64,000 bases of DNA, taken from the NCBI GenBank assembly GCA_041391505.1, contig JAWKNW010000024.1:40789-104788 (forward strand). Direction: 5' to 3'. Positions within the stretch are counted from its first letter, which is position 1; every line of letters begins with the position of its first letter. Positions 1 to 8,095 of the stretch are shown here, piece by piece. The translations under genes and the position numbers were made by a program. The DNA is from Rhodothermales bacterium (GTDB lineage Bacteria; Bacteroidota; Rhodothermia; Rhodothermales; JAHQVL01). The notes beneath the pieces are model-generated. The model saw nothing but the letters and a program-made list of their open reading frames with translations, was not told the DNA's origin and made no database searches.

Positions 1-627
1 TACCTCATCAACGCCAACACCCTGATCGAGGAGCACATCATCGGCATTCCCGCCGAGATGTTCGTCCGGGAAAACATGCCCGAGAACCGGTTCGACCGGG
101 TTCGCCTCGCCAAGGAGTTCGTCAAATTCAACGAGCGGTGCTTTGTCCGGCTACTCGGCGACATGCACTCCGGCAACTTCGTCGTGGATATCTCGAAGGA
201 CTTTGAGAAGTGGCATTTCCGGATGCGGCCGATCGACTTCGACCAGCAGAGCCATCATCGCGACAAGCAGGTGTACATCCCGCAGGCCTTCCCGCAAAAC
301 GCGGACTTTGTCGAACTCAGCCGCGAGCACCTGGTGTACGACAATGTCGTGCAATACCAGAAAGAGGAACGCGCCCTGATCGCTCAGCGCGTGCGCGTCT
401 CGCACGGGCGGTACGCCGCGCTCATGGATGTGATGCGCGAGGACCTGATCTCCTCGGAACAGCACGTTATCGTCCTGGCCGACCAGCTCAGCGAGCATTA
501 CCGAAACCCGGCGTTCCGGACATGCGCCACCATGGGCGACATCGTGTACATGTCCGTACAGGATCTCCTGTCGAACAAGATGCCGGCGACGAATCTCTTC
601 GACGCGCCGTCAAACGTCCAGCGCTAG
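1..627 (+). CDS. Kinase-fold protein, 5' end missing (C-terminal 208 residues)
   Basis: The reading frame is open from base 1, so the gene begins upstream of the window and only its last 208 codons are seen. Residues near the middle read GDMHSGNF followed about 20 residues later by PIDFD. This pair resembles the catalytic-loop (HxD/GDxHxxN) and metal-binding (DFD) motifs of the aminoglycoside phosphotransferase/HipA/DUF2252 kinase-like fold. No signal peptide or membrane segment is visible in this part. A small-molecule or protein kinase role is inference; the substrate cannot be named without the N-terminal lobe. The next gene lies on the other strand and converges on it. Confidence 0.6.
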   Translation, partial: YLINANTLIEEHIIGIPAEMFVRENMPENRFDRVRLAKEFVKFNERCFVRLLGDMHSGNFVVDISKDFEKWHFRMRPIDFDQQSHHRDKQVYIPQAFPQNADFVELSREHLVYDNVVQYQKEERALIAQRVRVSHGRYAALMDVMREDLISSEQHVIVLADQLSEHYRNPAFRTCATMGDIVYMSVQDLLSNKMPATNLFDAPSNVQR

Positions 628-661
628 CGGACCGCACGGGTCCGCACCCTTCCGCTGCGCC

Positions 662-1015
662 TCAATAGAGGGACAGACCGGGGATGTAGTCATCCCACGC
701 TGGAATGCGTTCGAGCCCTTCCTTGGCCAGATGGTATTCGGTGCCGGCGACCCACGCGAACGCGAGTCCGACCCAGATACCACACAACACGCTCTCCCCG
801 AGGGAGAACATCGTCATAAAAAACAGACCGTAGAAAAAGCCAAACAGGGCGCCCTCGATCAGGGCCAGGCGGGCAGTATGGTGAAATAGGGGCGGCGGCA
901 CATCGAAACCCAGACGCCACAACAACTGAAAATGCGCCGGCGCAGCCACCCATTTTGAGATACCGGCCGACTCCGCTTCACGAACGAAGGCAGCCACTTT
1001 ATCCCGATGGATCAT
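662..1015 (-). CDS. Small membrane protein, DUF6404-like
   Basis: A 117-residue protein. The ATG at 1015 is chosen because family-like sequence starts at MIHRDKVAAFV; an upstream in-frame extension to 1090 looks non-coding. The N-terminal part (residues 1-45) contains the pattern SKWVAAPAHFQLLWRLGFDVPPPLFH, quoted here as separate motifs SKW, AAP, LLWRLG and VPPP, which I associate with DUF6404 proteins. Two hydrophobic segments follow at about residues 53-75 and 76-95, predicting a small inner-membrane protein with a charged tail. Function unknown. It is convergent with the kinase-fold gene. Confidence 0.65.
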   Translation of the reverse strand: MIHRDKVAAFVREAESAGISKWVAAPAHFQLLWRLGFDVPPPLFHHTARLALIEGALFGFFYGLFFMTMFSLGESVLCGIWVGLAFAWVAGTEYHLAKEGLERIPAWDDYIPGLSLY

Positions 1016-1149
1016 GCGATTGTAGGGGGCAAGTCGCGGTATACGGTGGGGAGAGCACAGTGGGCTCATGAAAGATATCGGCCGGGTCACCCGTGAACTT
1101 GAGCGCCCGGCCGAATACCGCGAAAAAAAGATGCCACCCTGAACCGGGA

Positions 1150-3456
1150 TCAGGTCCGGAACAGATACTGGAATTTGAAGAAGATCTGGCGCTCGGTCTG
1201 CTGGTAGAAACGGGCCGCCCCCGGCGTGCGCCCGTCGAACGCATCGTAGGTGTGCGTCGACCCGATGTAAAAGGCCGAGAACGGATTGATGCGGTACGTG
1301 ATCAGCGGATCGATGTCGAGCCGATCGGCGAACTCGTTGTACTGGAAGACCGTGCGGACGAAGAGGCGGCGCGTGAACTGGTACGTCGCGCGCATGCGGG
1401 CGATGTATCCATCGAAAAAGGCGTCGCCCGTATCGAGATCGGTCAGCCGCGAATAGCTGATCTGGGGCGCCAGACGCAGTCGGGAGGTCGGCCGAATCGT
1501 CGCATAGGCGGAGAGATTGAGGCTCTGCCCTATTTCAGGGGTTTCGACGTTGCGGGCGATATCCCGGCCGCCTTCGTAACTGAAACCGAGGTTGAGGGGT
1601 TCGCTGAAGTTGCTCTCCAGCTCGACATTCAGGCTGCGCAGTCCGTCGAATGCCTCGCCGCGAAACCGCTCCCACGAAACCTGGTAGCCGGCGTACAGGA
1701 ACGTCTGCCGCTTCATCTGGACGAAGAAGCTCGGGCGGATGAATTCCTCCTTGCGCAATCCGCCGTAATTCCAGAATCGCATCGCCTGGAAACGCGGCCC
1801 GATGCGATCGATCAGGCCGATGTTTTTCGGGAAGAAGTTGAACCCCTGCATCAGGAAAAGCTGACGCGCATCGTTCTGGTTGACGAACCCGTTGTCCGCG
1901 CGGAAGGTCGGGCTGAACTGTTCGTATTCGGCGTATGTGAACGCGTTGCGGCTCTCGCGGCTGAGGGTGCCGCTGAACGCGGCGCCGGCGTACGACTCGC
2001 CGTCCAGCCCGAGCGTGTGTTTGCCGCCGGCAAACGTCTCGTCGTTCAAACCCTCCGAGGTTTCGGGCGCATTGGCCTCGACAGTCTGGCTCATCACCAG
2101 CTGGCTCTGGATGCGGTAGTGCTTCAGGAAGCGCACGGAGGCGTCCACCGCCACCGTGCTGCCCGAGCCGCCGTTGTCGAGCCGGCGATCGGTGACCAGC
2201 GCGCCGAAATTCGAGTTGTTCGGCAAGGTGCGCATGGCCCGCACGATGTTCGACCAGCTCCGCCCGCCCTGGAGCAGCTCGCTGCGCTCTTCGGAGGGGA
2301 TCAGCAGCGGCGAGGTGTTGTCACGCGCGCCGATGTAGGCGACGTTGGTCGAACCGAACTGGCCCGTCAACTTGCTCGCCACGATCGGGTCGTTGATCGA
2401 ACGCGTATACACCGTCTGGATCGGCGTGTCGAAGAGGTCGCTGCCTTCCTGGAAGAAGGGCCGGCGTTCGGGGAAAAAGAGCGCGAACGTCGAGTTCACG
2501 TCGATCTGCGCCACGTCGGCCTCGATCTGGCTGAAATCCGGGTTGACGGACACGTCGGCCGTGAGCGACGACGTGAAGCCGTATTTCAGGTCGAGCGAGG
2601 GCTCCGCCGTCACGCGGTTGTTGTCGAACCCGCCATCCGGATCGCCGGCGACGGACAGGGCGCCGGCCTGCGAGCCCGTGAGCGCCGGCATCACTTCCAG
2701 GTTGCCGCCCGATTTGACCCCGCGGATCCCTTCGATGTACCCGTACTGGCACGTCCAGCAGGGATCGTCCCGATCGACCGCCGCCCAGGTATACTGGCTC
2801 CTGCTCGAACGCGGATGGGTGATCCAGAACGTGCCGCGCCAGGTCTGCGCATCGCCGGCGGGGAAGCGCAGGCTCCGGAATGGAATCGCCATCTCGACCT
2901 GGTAGCCGTCCTCCGTGATGCGTCCTTCCGACTGATAGATGAGGTCAAACCCCAGATCCTCGTTGTTCGTCGTGATCCGGGTATCGCCCTGGATGCCGTA
3001 CGGATTGGAGGCGATGAAATAGACTTCGCGCCCATCACCGCGGGTATCGAGCAGGAAACCCACATAGTCGTCCTGCCAGATGTTGTCCCGGTCGCTCATG
3101 TTCGCCCGGATGGACGACGGATCGTCCTCGACCACAAACGCGAGATACAGGTTATGTTCGTCGTACGTCATGTAGGAGCGCACGGCGATCGGCGGACGCG
3201 CCTGCTCGTCGGGGAAAAACTCCGAGAAATTCTGGGCGATGGCCGCGGACCGCCATCCGGAGTCCGTCAGGTCGCCATCGACGGCGATCTGGCCCTGCAT
3301 GCGGTTCACGGCCAGATGGGGAAAGGCGTTGGGGACGAAGGTGTCCAGCACCGGCTGGTCGGCGGCCGGGCTATTCGCCGGGCTGGGCTGGGCCTGTACC
3401 GGATAGGTCAGCAAAAAAAGAAGGGTACATCCAACCAGTCGTAGAGAGCTGTTCAT
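1150..3456 (-). CDS. DUF5916 outer-membrane protein with N-terminal CBM9-like domain
   Basis: A 768-residue protein with a signal peptide (residues 1-22, ending AQA). It has a CBM9-like beta-sandwich (about 45-230, with IAVDGDLTDSGW and LYLAFVVEDD) followed by a DUF5916 region rich in alternating hydrophobic strands that ends in aromatic residues, as expected of an outer-membrane barrel. The family signature FFPERRPFF is followed by QEGSDLF near residue 385. In this family the N-terminal domain is thought to bind carbohydrate and the barrel to sit in the outer membrane; the substrate is unknown. It lies downstream of the MBL-fold gene on the same strand with a 160-base gap, so it probably has its own promoter. 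A second member is at 53930. Confidence 0.88.
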   Translation of the reverse strand: MNSSLRLVGCTLLFLLTYPVQAQPSPANSPAADQPVLDTFVPNAFPHLAVNRMQGQIAVDGDLTDSGWRSAAIAQNFSEFFPDEQARPPIAVRSYMTYDEHNLYLAFVVEDDPSSIRANMSDRDNIWQDDYVGFLLDTRGDGREVYFIASNPYGIQGDTRITTNNEDLGFDLIYQSEGRITEDGYQVEMAIPFRSLRFPAGDAQTWRGTFWITHPRSSRSQYTWAAVDRDDPCWTCQYGYIEGIRGVKSGGNLEVMPALTGSQAGALSVAGDPDGGFDNNRVTAEPSLDLKYGFTSSLTADVSVNPDFSQIEADVAQIDVNSTFALFFPERRPFFQEGSDLFDTPIQTVYTRSINDPIVASKLTGQFGSTNVAYIGARDNTSPLLIPSEERSELLQGGRSWSNIVRAMRTLPNNSNFGALVTDRRLDNGGSGSTVAVDASVRFLKHYRIQSQLVMSQTVEANAPETSEGLNDETFAGGKHTLGLDGESYAGAAFSGTLSRESRNAFTYAEYEQFSPTFRADNGFVNQNDARQLFLMQGFNFFPKNIGLIDRIGPRFQAMRFWNYGGLRKEEFIRPSFFVQMKRQTFLYAGYQVSWERFRGEAFDGLRSLNVELESNFSEPLNLGFSYEGGRDIARNVETPEIGQSLNLSAYATIRPTSRLRLAPQISYSRLTDLDTGDAFFDGYIARMRATYQFTRRLFVRTVFQYNEFADRLDIDPLITYRINPFSAFYIGSTHTYDAFDGRTPGAARFYQQTERQIFFKFQYLFRT

Positions 3457-3499
3457 GCGAGCGTGTCGATTGCCTTCCCCCGCGCATCTCGGGGAAGAG

Positions 3500-3540
3500 G
3501 TGAGCCAGTATGTTAGTATGCTAGTAAACTAGCAGGAACT
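3500..3540 (-). promoter_or_regulatory. Candidate operator upstream of the DUF5916 gene
   Basis: Bases 3519-3534 form a 6-bp inverted repeat TGCTAG/CTAGCA with a 4-base loop. Read on the minus strand the area also contains three imperfect 8-base direct repeats (TTTACTAG, CATACTAA, CATACTGG). It lies 50-80 bases upstream of the gene ending at 1150, an AT-rich island in GC-rich surroundings. A regulator site or promoter is likely but unproven. Confidence 0.35.
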
Positions 3541-3616
3541 ACGTCCGGCCCGACACGAAGGTTACAGGAGGGCGAATCCCGAAGTGGAAATTTTTTAGCA
3601 TCCAGCCGAGGGCGTC

Positions 3617-4264
3617 TCAATCGAGGGTATCGGCCGTCAGGAAGGGGTTCTGGAGTCGTTCGCGCCCGATCGTCGTTTGCGGGCCGTGCCCGGGGTAGAC
3701 CACGACATCGTCGCCGAGCGGGATAAGTTTCTGAAAGATGGACGTCATGAGCGTCGGCAGCGAGCCCTGCCAGAGATCGGTTCGGCCAATGGAATCCTGA
3801 AAGAGCACGTCGCCCGAAACGACGAAGCGGTTCGAGGCGTCAAAGAAGCAGATAGACCCGGGCGAATGACCCGGCGTATGCAGTATCTGCCATTTTGTCT
3901 CGCCGAGTGCGATGGTATCGTCTTCGGAGAGGTAGCCGGCCGGCGCGGGCAGCGGTTCCATCGGGATGCCATAAGCCGCCGCCTGGTCCTGGGCGTGCTT
4001 GATGAGCGGATCGTCCGTACGATGCAGCCAGTACCCCACACCCAGTGCCTGGCAGAGGGTCGCGCAGCCGAAGATATGGTCCAGATGCGCGTGCGTAAGC
4101 AGAATCTGTCGTATCTGGATGTCCTGTTTTGTCAGATAATCGAGAACGGCCTTGATTTCGCTGGGTCGTTGACAACTGGGATCGACGAGAATCCCCTCCC
4201 CGCCTTCGCTGAGGATGTAGCAATTGGTGAGAAACGGATTAAAAGCGAACGAATGAACAATCAT
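3617..4264 (-). CDS. MBL-fold hydrolase (glyoxalase II-like)
   Basis: A 215-residue cytoplasmic metallo-beta-lactamase-fold enzyme. The metal-binding set is complete: HAHLDH in LLTHAHLDHIFG, the later His in TPGHSPG, Asp in SGDVLF and His in YPGHGP. Length and motif spacing match the short YcbL/hydroxyacylglutathione-hydrolase group rather than long glyoxalase II, so a thioester hydrolase role is likely, with the substrate unknown. The ATG at 4264 is preferred because the fold begins at MIVHSFAFNPFLTNCY; the in-frame extension to 4366 has no homology-like sequence. The gene is divergent from the metallophosphoesterase at 4435. Confidence 0.85.
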   Translation of the reverse strand: MIVHSFAFNPFLTNCYILSEGGEGILVDPSCQRPSEIKAVLDYLTKQDIQIRQILLTHAHLDHIFGCATLCQALGVGYWLHRTDDPLIKHAQDQAAAYGIPMEPLPAPAGYLSEDDTIALGETKWQILHTPGHSPGSICFFDASNRFVVSGDVLFQDSIGRTDLWQGSLPTLMTSIFQKLIPLGDDVVVYPGHGPQTTIGRERLQNPFLTADTLD

Positions 4265-4434
4265 CAATCTGGTCGTCTGGAAAGGTTCACAACGATACGG
4301 TCGATACCCTGCCTGGGAGCGGAGCGAGGCAATGCGCCTGCCCGTACCGGCCTCGACCGCCATCAAGTACGCGTTTGCCGCACCGGGGTTTACCCACCCC
4401 CTGAACCTTGCCCCACCGGCCGCGTTTTTTCGAT

Positions 4435-5733
4435 ATGAACAGCATGAGCTTCTATTTTGCCGGCATAGTCGTCGCGCTCTTCGCGCTGGACTATTATGTA
4501 TTTGTGCACTGGAGGCGTTTCGCGCGGTCTTACCGCAAGCTGCGCTGGACGCTGCACGCGTACATGGCCTCGATGGTCGTGATGCCTTTCACGCTGCCCG
4601 CCTATTTCGCCTTTTATCGGTGGTGGGAGGTCGAGCCCAAGTTCTTTCGCGCCCTCTTTTTCGGCATCTGGGTGACCTACTACCTCCCCAAGGCGCTGAT
4701 CGCTCTCGCGCTGCTGATCAAGGACATCGCGCATTTCATCACGTGGCTGTTCCGGTGGTTTCAGTATCAGCTGGCCCCTCCGCAGCTCAGCGAGGCGGCC
4801 GTGCCCGCCGCGCCCTCGCTGGACCTGACCGACATGAAGCGGATGAGCCGGCGCGCGTTCATGCGCCAGATGGGCTGGACGGCCGGCTCGGCGCCCTTCG
4901 TGATCACCGGCTACGGCGTCTTCCGCTCGCTCTACGACTTCCAGGTGCATCGGGTGGTGGTGCCGATCCCCTCCTTGCCCCCCGCGCTCGACGGATTGAC
5001 CATCGCGCAGCTTTCCGACCTGCATGCTGGATCGTTTTTTAGCGATCGCCCCATGCTCGAGGCCGCGTCGCTGACCCAGGGACTGAAGCCGGACCTCATC
5101 CTGATCACCGGCGACTACGTGAACCGGGACGACGCGGAATTCGACCGCATCGCAGCCGGCCTGCGCATGCTCAAGGCCGACCTGGGCGTCTATGGGTCGC
5201 TCGGCAACCACGACCACTACGCCAACGTGGAGGCTGTAGCCCAGCGGGTACGAGCCACGGATGTCGACCTCCTCGTCAACGCCCATCGCTCGATCGAGAT
5301 CGACGGGGCCCGGCTGAACCTGATCGGGACGGACAACACCGGCTTCAACCAGCACTTTGCCGACCTCCCGAAAGCGCTGCAGGGGATGCCGATGACGGAT
5401 CAGGACCGGCAGCTGTCCGTTCTTCTGGCGCACGACCCAACCTTCTGGGATGCGCAGATCCGAAAGGAATTCCCGTTTATCGACCTCATGCTCAGCGGAC
5501 ACACCCACGGTGGGCAGATCGGGCTGGAGTTGGGGCCGATTCGCTGGAGCCTTGCCCGTGTCGCCTACCAGCGGTGGGCCGGCCTGTATGCCGAACCCCG
5601 CTCGGAAGGCAGTGATTCGCAGTACCTCTACGTCAACCGGGGGCTGAGCACCGTGGGGCCCCCGTTGCGCCTGGGTATTCGCCCGGAGATCACCCTGCTC
5701 ACCCTTCGCCGGGTGCCGCCCCAGAATGCGTAG
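4435..5733 (+). CDS. Membrane-anchored metallophosphoesterase
   Basis: A 432-residue protein. The N-terminal 120 residues hold about three membrane segments. A linker contains a twin-arginine-like motif (SRRAFMRQMG, about residues 139-148), then a calcineurin-like phosphoesterase domain with the metal motifs SDLH, GDYVNRD, GNHDH and GHTHGGQ. The domain resembles the YkuE/YaeI/LpxG-type group, some of which act on UDP-diacylglucosamine or other lipid phosphates; the substrate here is not determined. An upstream TTG at 4408 is in frame but the ATG at 4435 is better. It is the first gene of a plus-strand run with the permease 13 bases downstream, which suggests an envelope role. Confidence 0.87.
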   Translation: MNSMSFYFAGIVVALFALDYYVFVHWRRFARSYRKLRWTLHAYMASMVVMPFTLPAYFAFYRWWEVEPKFFRALFFGIWVTYYLPKALIALALLIKDIAHFITWLFRWFQYQLAPPQLSEAAVPAAPSLDLTDMKRMSRRAFMRQMGWTAGSAPFVITGYGVFRSLYDFQVHRVVVPIPSLPPALDGLTIAQLSDLHAGSFFSDRPMLEAASLTQGLKPDLILITGDYVNRDDAEFDRIAAGLRMLKADLGVYGSLGNHDHYANVEAVAQRVRATDVDLLVNAHRSIEIDGARLNLIGTDNTGFNQHFADLPKALQGMPMTDQDRQLSVLLAHDPTFWDAQIRKEFPFIDLMLSGHTHGGQIGLELGPIRWSLARVAYQRWAGLYAEPRSEGSDSQYLYVNRGLSTVGPPLRLGIRPEITLLTLRRVPPQNA

Positions 5734-5745
5734 CCCGCGCATGGC

Positions 5746-7158
5746 ATGAAACGGATCCATCTTCAGATTCTGCGCATGTTTCCCGGTCCGTTTCTGGGCT
5801 GGCTGGGCACGCTCATCTTCCTGCTTGTGATGCAATTCCTCATCCGGTATCTGCCGGATCTGGTCGGGAAGGGCTTGCCTTTGCTGGTCATCGGCGAAAT
5901 CATCATCTACAACCTCGCCTACATGATCGTGCTGGCCGTGCCTATGGCGGTGCTGATCTCCAATCTCATGACCTTCGGCCGGCTCGCCGAAACCAACGTC
6001 TATACCGTCCTCAAGAGTTCGGGCGTGTCCGTCCTTCAGCTGATCTGGCCGATGATGATCCTCGGCCTCGTGATCACCGCCGGCATGTGGCAGTTTAACA
6101 GCGAAGTGCTGCCGGCCGCCAATTTCCGGGCCAGCAGCCTCTGGAAAGACATCCGGCGCAAACAGCCCGGCTTCGAACTCACGCCCGGCGTGTTTTACGA
6201 GGGCATCGACGACTACAGCATCCTCGTGCGCGAGATCCCGCCGGAATCGAACACGCTGATCGATGTGACGATCTTCGACTATTCGGACAAGGCGGTTCAG
6301 CAGGTGCTCATCAAGGCGTCGCGCGGCCATCTGGAGACGCGCGACCACGGCAACCGGGTCGATCTCGTGCTCGAGGACGGCGAGATGCACCGCGTGCTCA
6401 ATCCGCGAGGACGCGTTCTGGAGGATCGGTACGAGCGCCTGGCCTTCCATCGCCACCGCCTGACGTTCGACCTGAGCGAGTTCAGCTTCGAGCGAAGTAA
6501 CCCCGACGACGGTTACCGCACGGACCGCACGATGCGCACCGCCGACATGGTTCGGTACGTCGACTCGCTGGAGGCGAGCATCGCGGATCGGGGGGCGTCG
6601 CTGCACAAAATCGGGGCGCGCTGGATGCTGGACTCGCTGTACGCGCCGGCCCGTCCGGCCCCCGTCCTCACCGCAGACCCGCTCGACACGACGCTGGCCT
6701 ACATCGGCGCCCGCCGCCCCCTCCAGGGCTTGACGCAGCTGCAGGTCAAACAGGCGTACGACGGCGCCCTGGGCACGCTGCGGGCGGACCGCTCCGTGAT
6801 CGAACAAATCAACCGCAGCATCGACTCGGAACGCCAGCGCGCGGACAAGTACCGGGTCGAGATCCACAAGAAGTATTCGATCGCCGTCGCCTGCATCATC
6901 TTCGTGCTCATCGGGGCGCCACTCGGGTTGAGCATGAAACGGGGGGGATTGGGGATCGTGGGCGGCATGGCCGTCGGCATCTTCCTGTTTTACTGGGTCA
7001 CGCTGGTCCAGGGCGAGAAGCTGGCGGATCGCGGGATGCTGATTCCATGGGTGGGCATGTGGGGCGCTAATATCGTAATGAGTATCTTGGGCACCGGTTT
7101 ACTGTTCTATGTATTGCTCGACCTGAAGGCCCGCCCCCTCTTTCCCCGGAAAGCATGA
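5746..7158 (+). CDS. LptF/LptG-type permease of the LPS export system
   Basis: A 470-residue YjgP/YjgQ-family permease. It shows the family layout: about three N-terminal membrane helices (residues 15-125), a large periplasmic beta-jellyroll-like domain (about 130-380) and three C-terminal helices (about 385-465). With the LptB ATPase, LptF/LptG proteins extract lipopolysaccharide from the inner membrane and pass it to LptC/LptA. Only one such permease gene is here, so its partner and the ATPase must be elsewhere, and F versus G cannot be assigned. A long linker at about 260-350 is more than usual and rich in Arg and Asp. It follows the metallophosphoesterase by 13 bases and precedes rsmI by 25 bases, so cotranscription is likely. 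Confidence 0.88.
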   Translation: MKRIHLQILRMFPGPFLGWLGTLIFLLVMQFLIRYLPDLVGKGLPLLVIGEIIIYNLAYMIVLAVPMAVLISNLMTFGRLAETNVYTVLKSSGVSVLQLIWPMMILGLVITAGMWQFNSEVLPAANFRASSLWKDIRRKQPGFELTPGVFYEGIDDYSILVREIPPESNTLIDVTIFDYSDKAVQQVLIKASRGHLETRDHGNRVDLVLEDGEMHRVLNPRGRVLEDRYERLAFHRHRLTFDLSEFSFERSNPDDGYRTDRTMRTADMVRYVDSLEASIADRGASLHKIGARWMLDSLYAPARPAPVLTADPLDTTLAYIGARRPLQGLTQLQVKQAYDGALGTLRADRSVIEQINRSIDSERQRADKYRVEIHKKYSIAVACIIFVLIGAPLGLSMKRGGLGIVGGMAVGIFLFYWVTLVQGEKLADRGMLIPWVGMWGANIVMSILGTGLLFYVLLDLKARPLFPRKA

Positions 7159-7183
7159 GCGGCGCCGGCGGGTCGACCGCCCT

Positions 7184-7897
7184 ATGCTTTATCTGGTCCC
7201 TACCCCCGTCGGCAACCTCGAAGACATCACGCTGCGCGCGCTGCGCATCCTGAAAGAGGTCCATCTCATCGCCTGCGAGGACACCCGTACGTCGGGCGTT
7301 CTGTTGGATCATTACGGGATCCCCACGCCCCGCGCGAGTTACCACGATCACAACGAACGGCAGCGCGCGCCCCAGTTCATCGCGCGGATGCAGGCCGGCG
7401 AGTCCATCGCCCTCATCACCGACGCCGGAACGCCCGGCATCTCGGATCCGGGCTTTTACCTGGTCAGGGCATGCCACGAGGCCGGACTTCCCGTCGTCGC
7501 GCTGCCGGGCCCCACGGCTTTCGTCCCGGCGCTCGTCGCGAGCGGCCTGCCGGCCGAGCGCTTCGTCTTCGAGGGGTTTCTGCCGGTCAAGAAGGGCCGC
7601 AAGACCCGCGTGGATGCGCTCCGCGAGGAAGTCCGCACCATGATCTTCTACGAGTCGCCCCACCGTCTCGTCAAGACCCTCGCGTTGCTGGAAGCGACGT
7701 TCGGCGGCAGCCGGCCGGCGGCCGTGGCGCGCGAGGTCTCCAAAAAATTCGAGGAAGTTCGGCGCGGCGATCTCGCCACCCTGCGAACGCATTACGAAAG
7801 CCAGGACAAGGTGCGCGGAGAGCTGGTTCTCGTCGTCGGTGGGATCGGCGGCCGCGAGCGTCGCGAGGCGTCGAATCCGGACCAGGAAGACGACTGA
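7184..7897 (+). CDS. rsmI: 16S rRNA (cytidine(1402)-2'-O)-methyltransferase
   Basis: A 237-residue SAM-dependent methyltransferase of the tetrapyrrole-methylase fold. RsmI methylates the 2'-hydroxyl of C1402 in the decoding centre of 16S rRNA. The family signatures are all present: LVPTPVGNLEDITLRAL at the N terminus, CEDTRTSG, ITDAGTPGISDPG, and ALPGPTA in the cofactor region, then FEGFLP and FYESPHR. The length is slightly short because the C-terminal extension of many RsmI proteins is reduced. It sits 25 bases after the permease gene. Confidence 0.95.
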   Translation: MLYLVPTPVGNLEDITLRALRILKEVHLIACEDTRTSGVLLDHYGIPTPRASYHDHNERQRAPQFIARMQAGESIALITDAGTPGISDPGFYLVRACHEAGLPVVALPGPTAFVPALVASGLPAERFVFEGFLPVKKGRKTRVDALREEVRTMIFYESPHRLVKTLALLEATFGGSRPAAVAREVSKKFEEVRRGDLATLRTHYESQDKVRGELVLVVGGIGGRERREASNPDQEDD

Positions 7898-7909
7898 ATC
7901 GCAATACGT

Positions 7910-7943
7910 GCCCCCGTTCTGCGTTATCTACCGATACGGGGGC
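7910..7943 (+). repeat. 8-bp inverted repeat after rsmI
   Basis: GCCCCCGT (7910-7917) pairs exactly with ACGGGGGC (7936-7943) across an 18-base loop. It begins 12 bases after the rsmI stop. No T-run follows, so it is not a typical intrinsic terminator; it may be an RNA-processing or stabilising hairpin. Confidence 0.35.
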
Positions 7944-8095
7944 CGACCCGGGAGCAACTTCACGCGTCCATACGGCGTTGGAGGCGCGGCAAAGGCCGGC
8001 AAAATTGCTTCGCGTCGGGATCTGCGCTGCCAGCCACCCGTCGTTTGATCACGTTTTATCCATCCCGCCAACCGGTCCCACCGGAATCCGAACCC

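Noticed and set aside
1093..3444. A 783-codon plus-strand open frame
   Set aside because: It is the antisense shadow of the DUF5916 gene. The protein is rich in Arg, Glu, Val and His without motifs, while the minus strand shows a signal peptide and family signatures.
4390..6867. An 825-codon minus-strand open frame
   Set aside because: It overlaps two clear plus-strand genes (metallophosphoesterase and permease) and has no domain features; high GC leaves antisense frames open.
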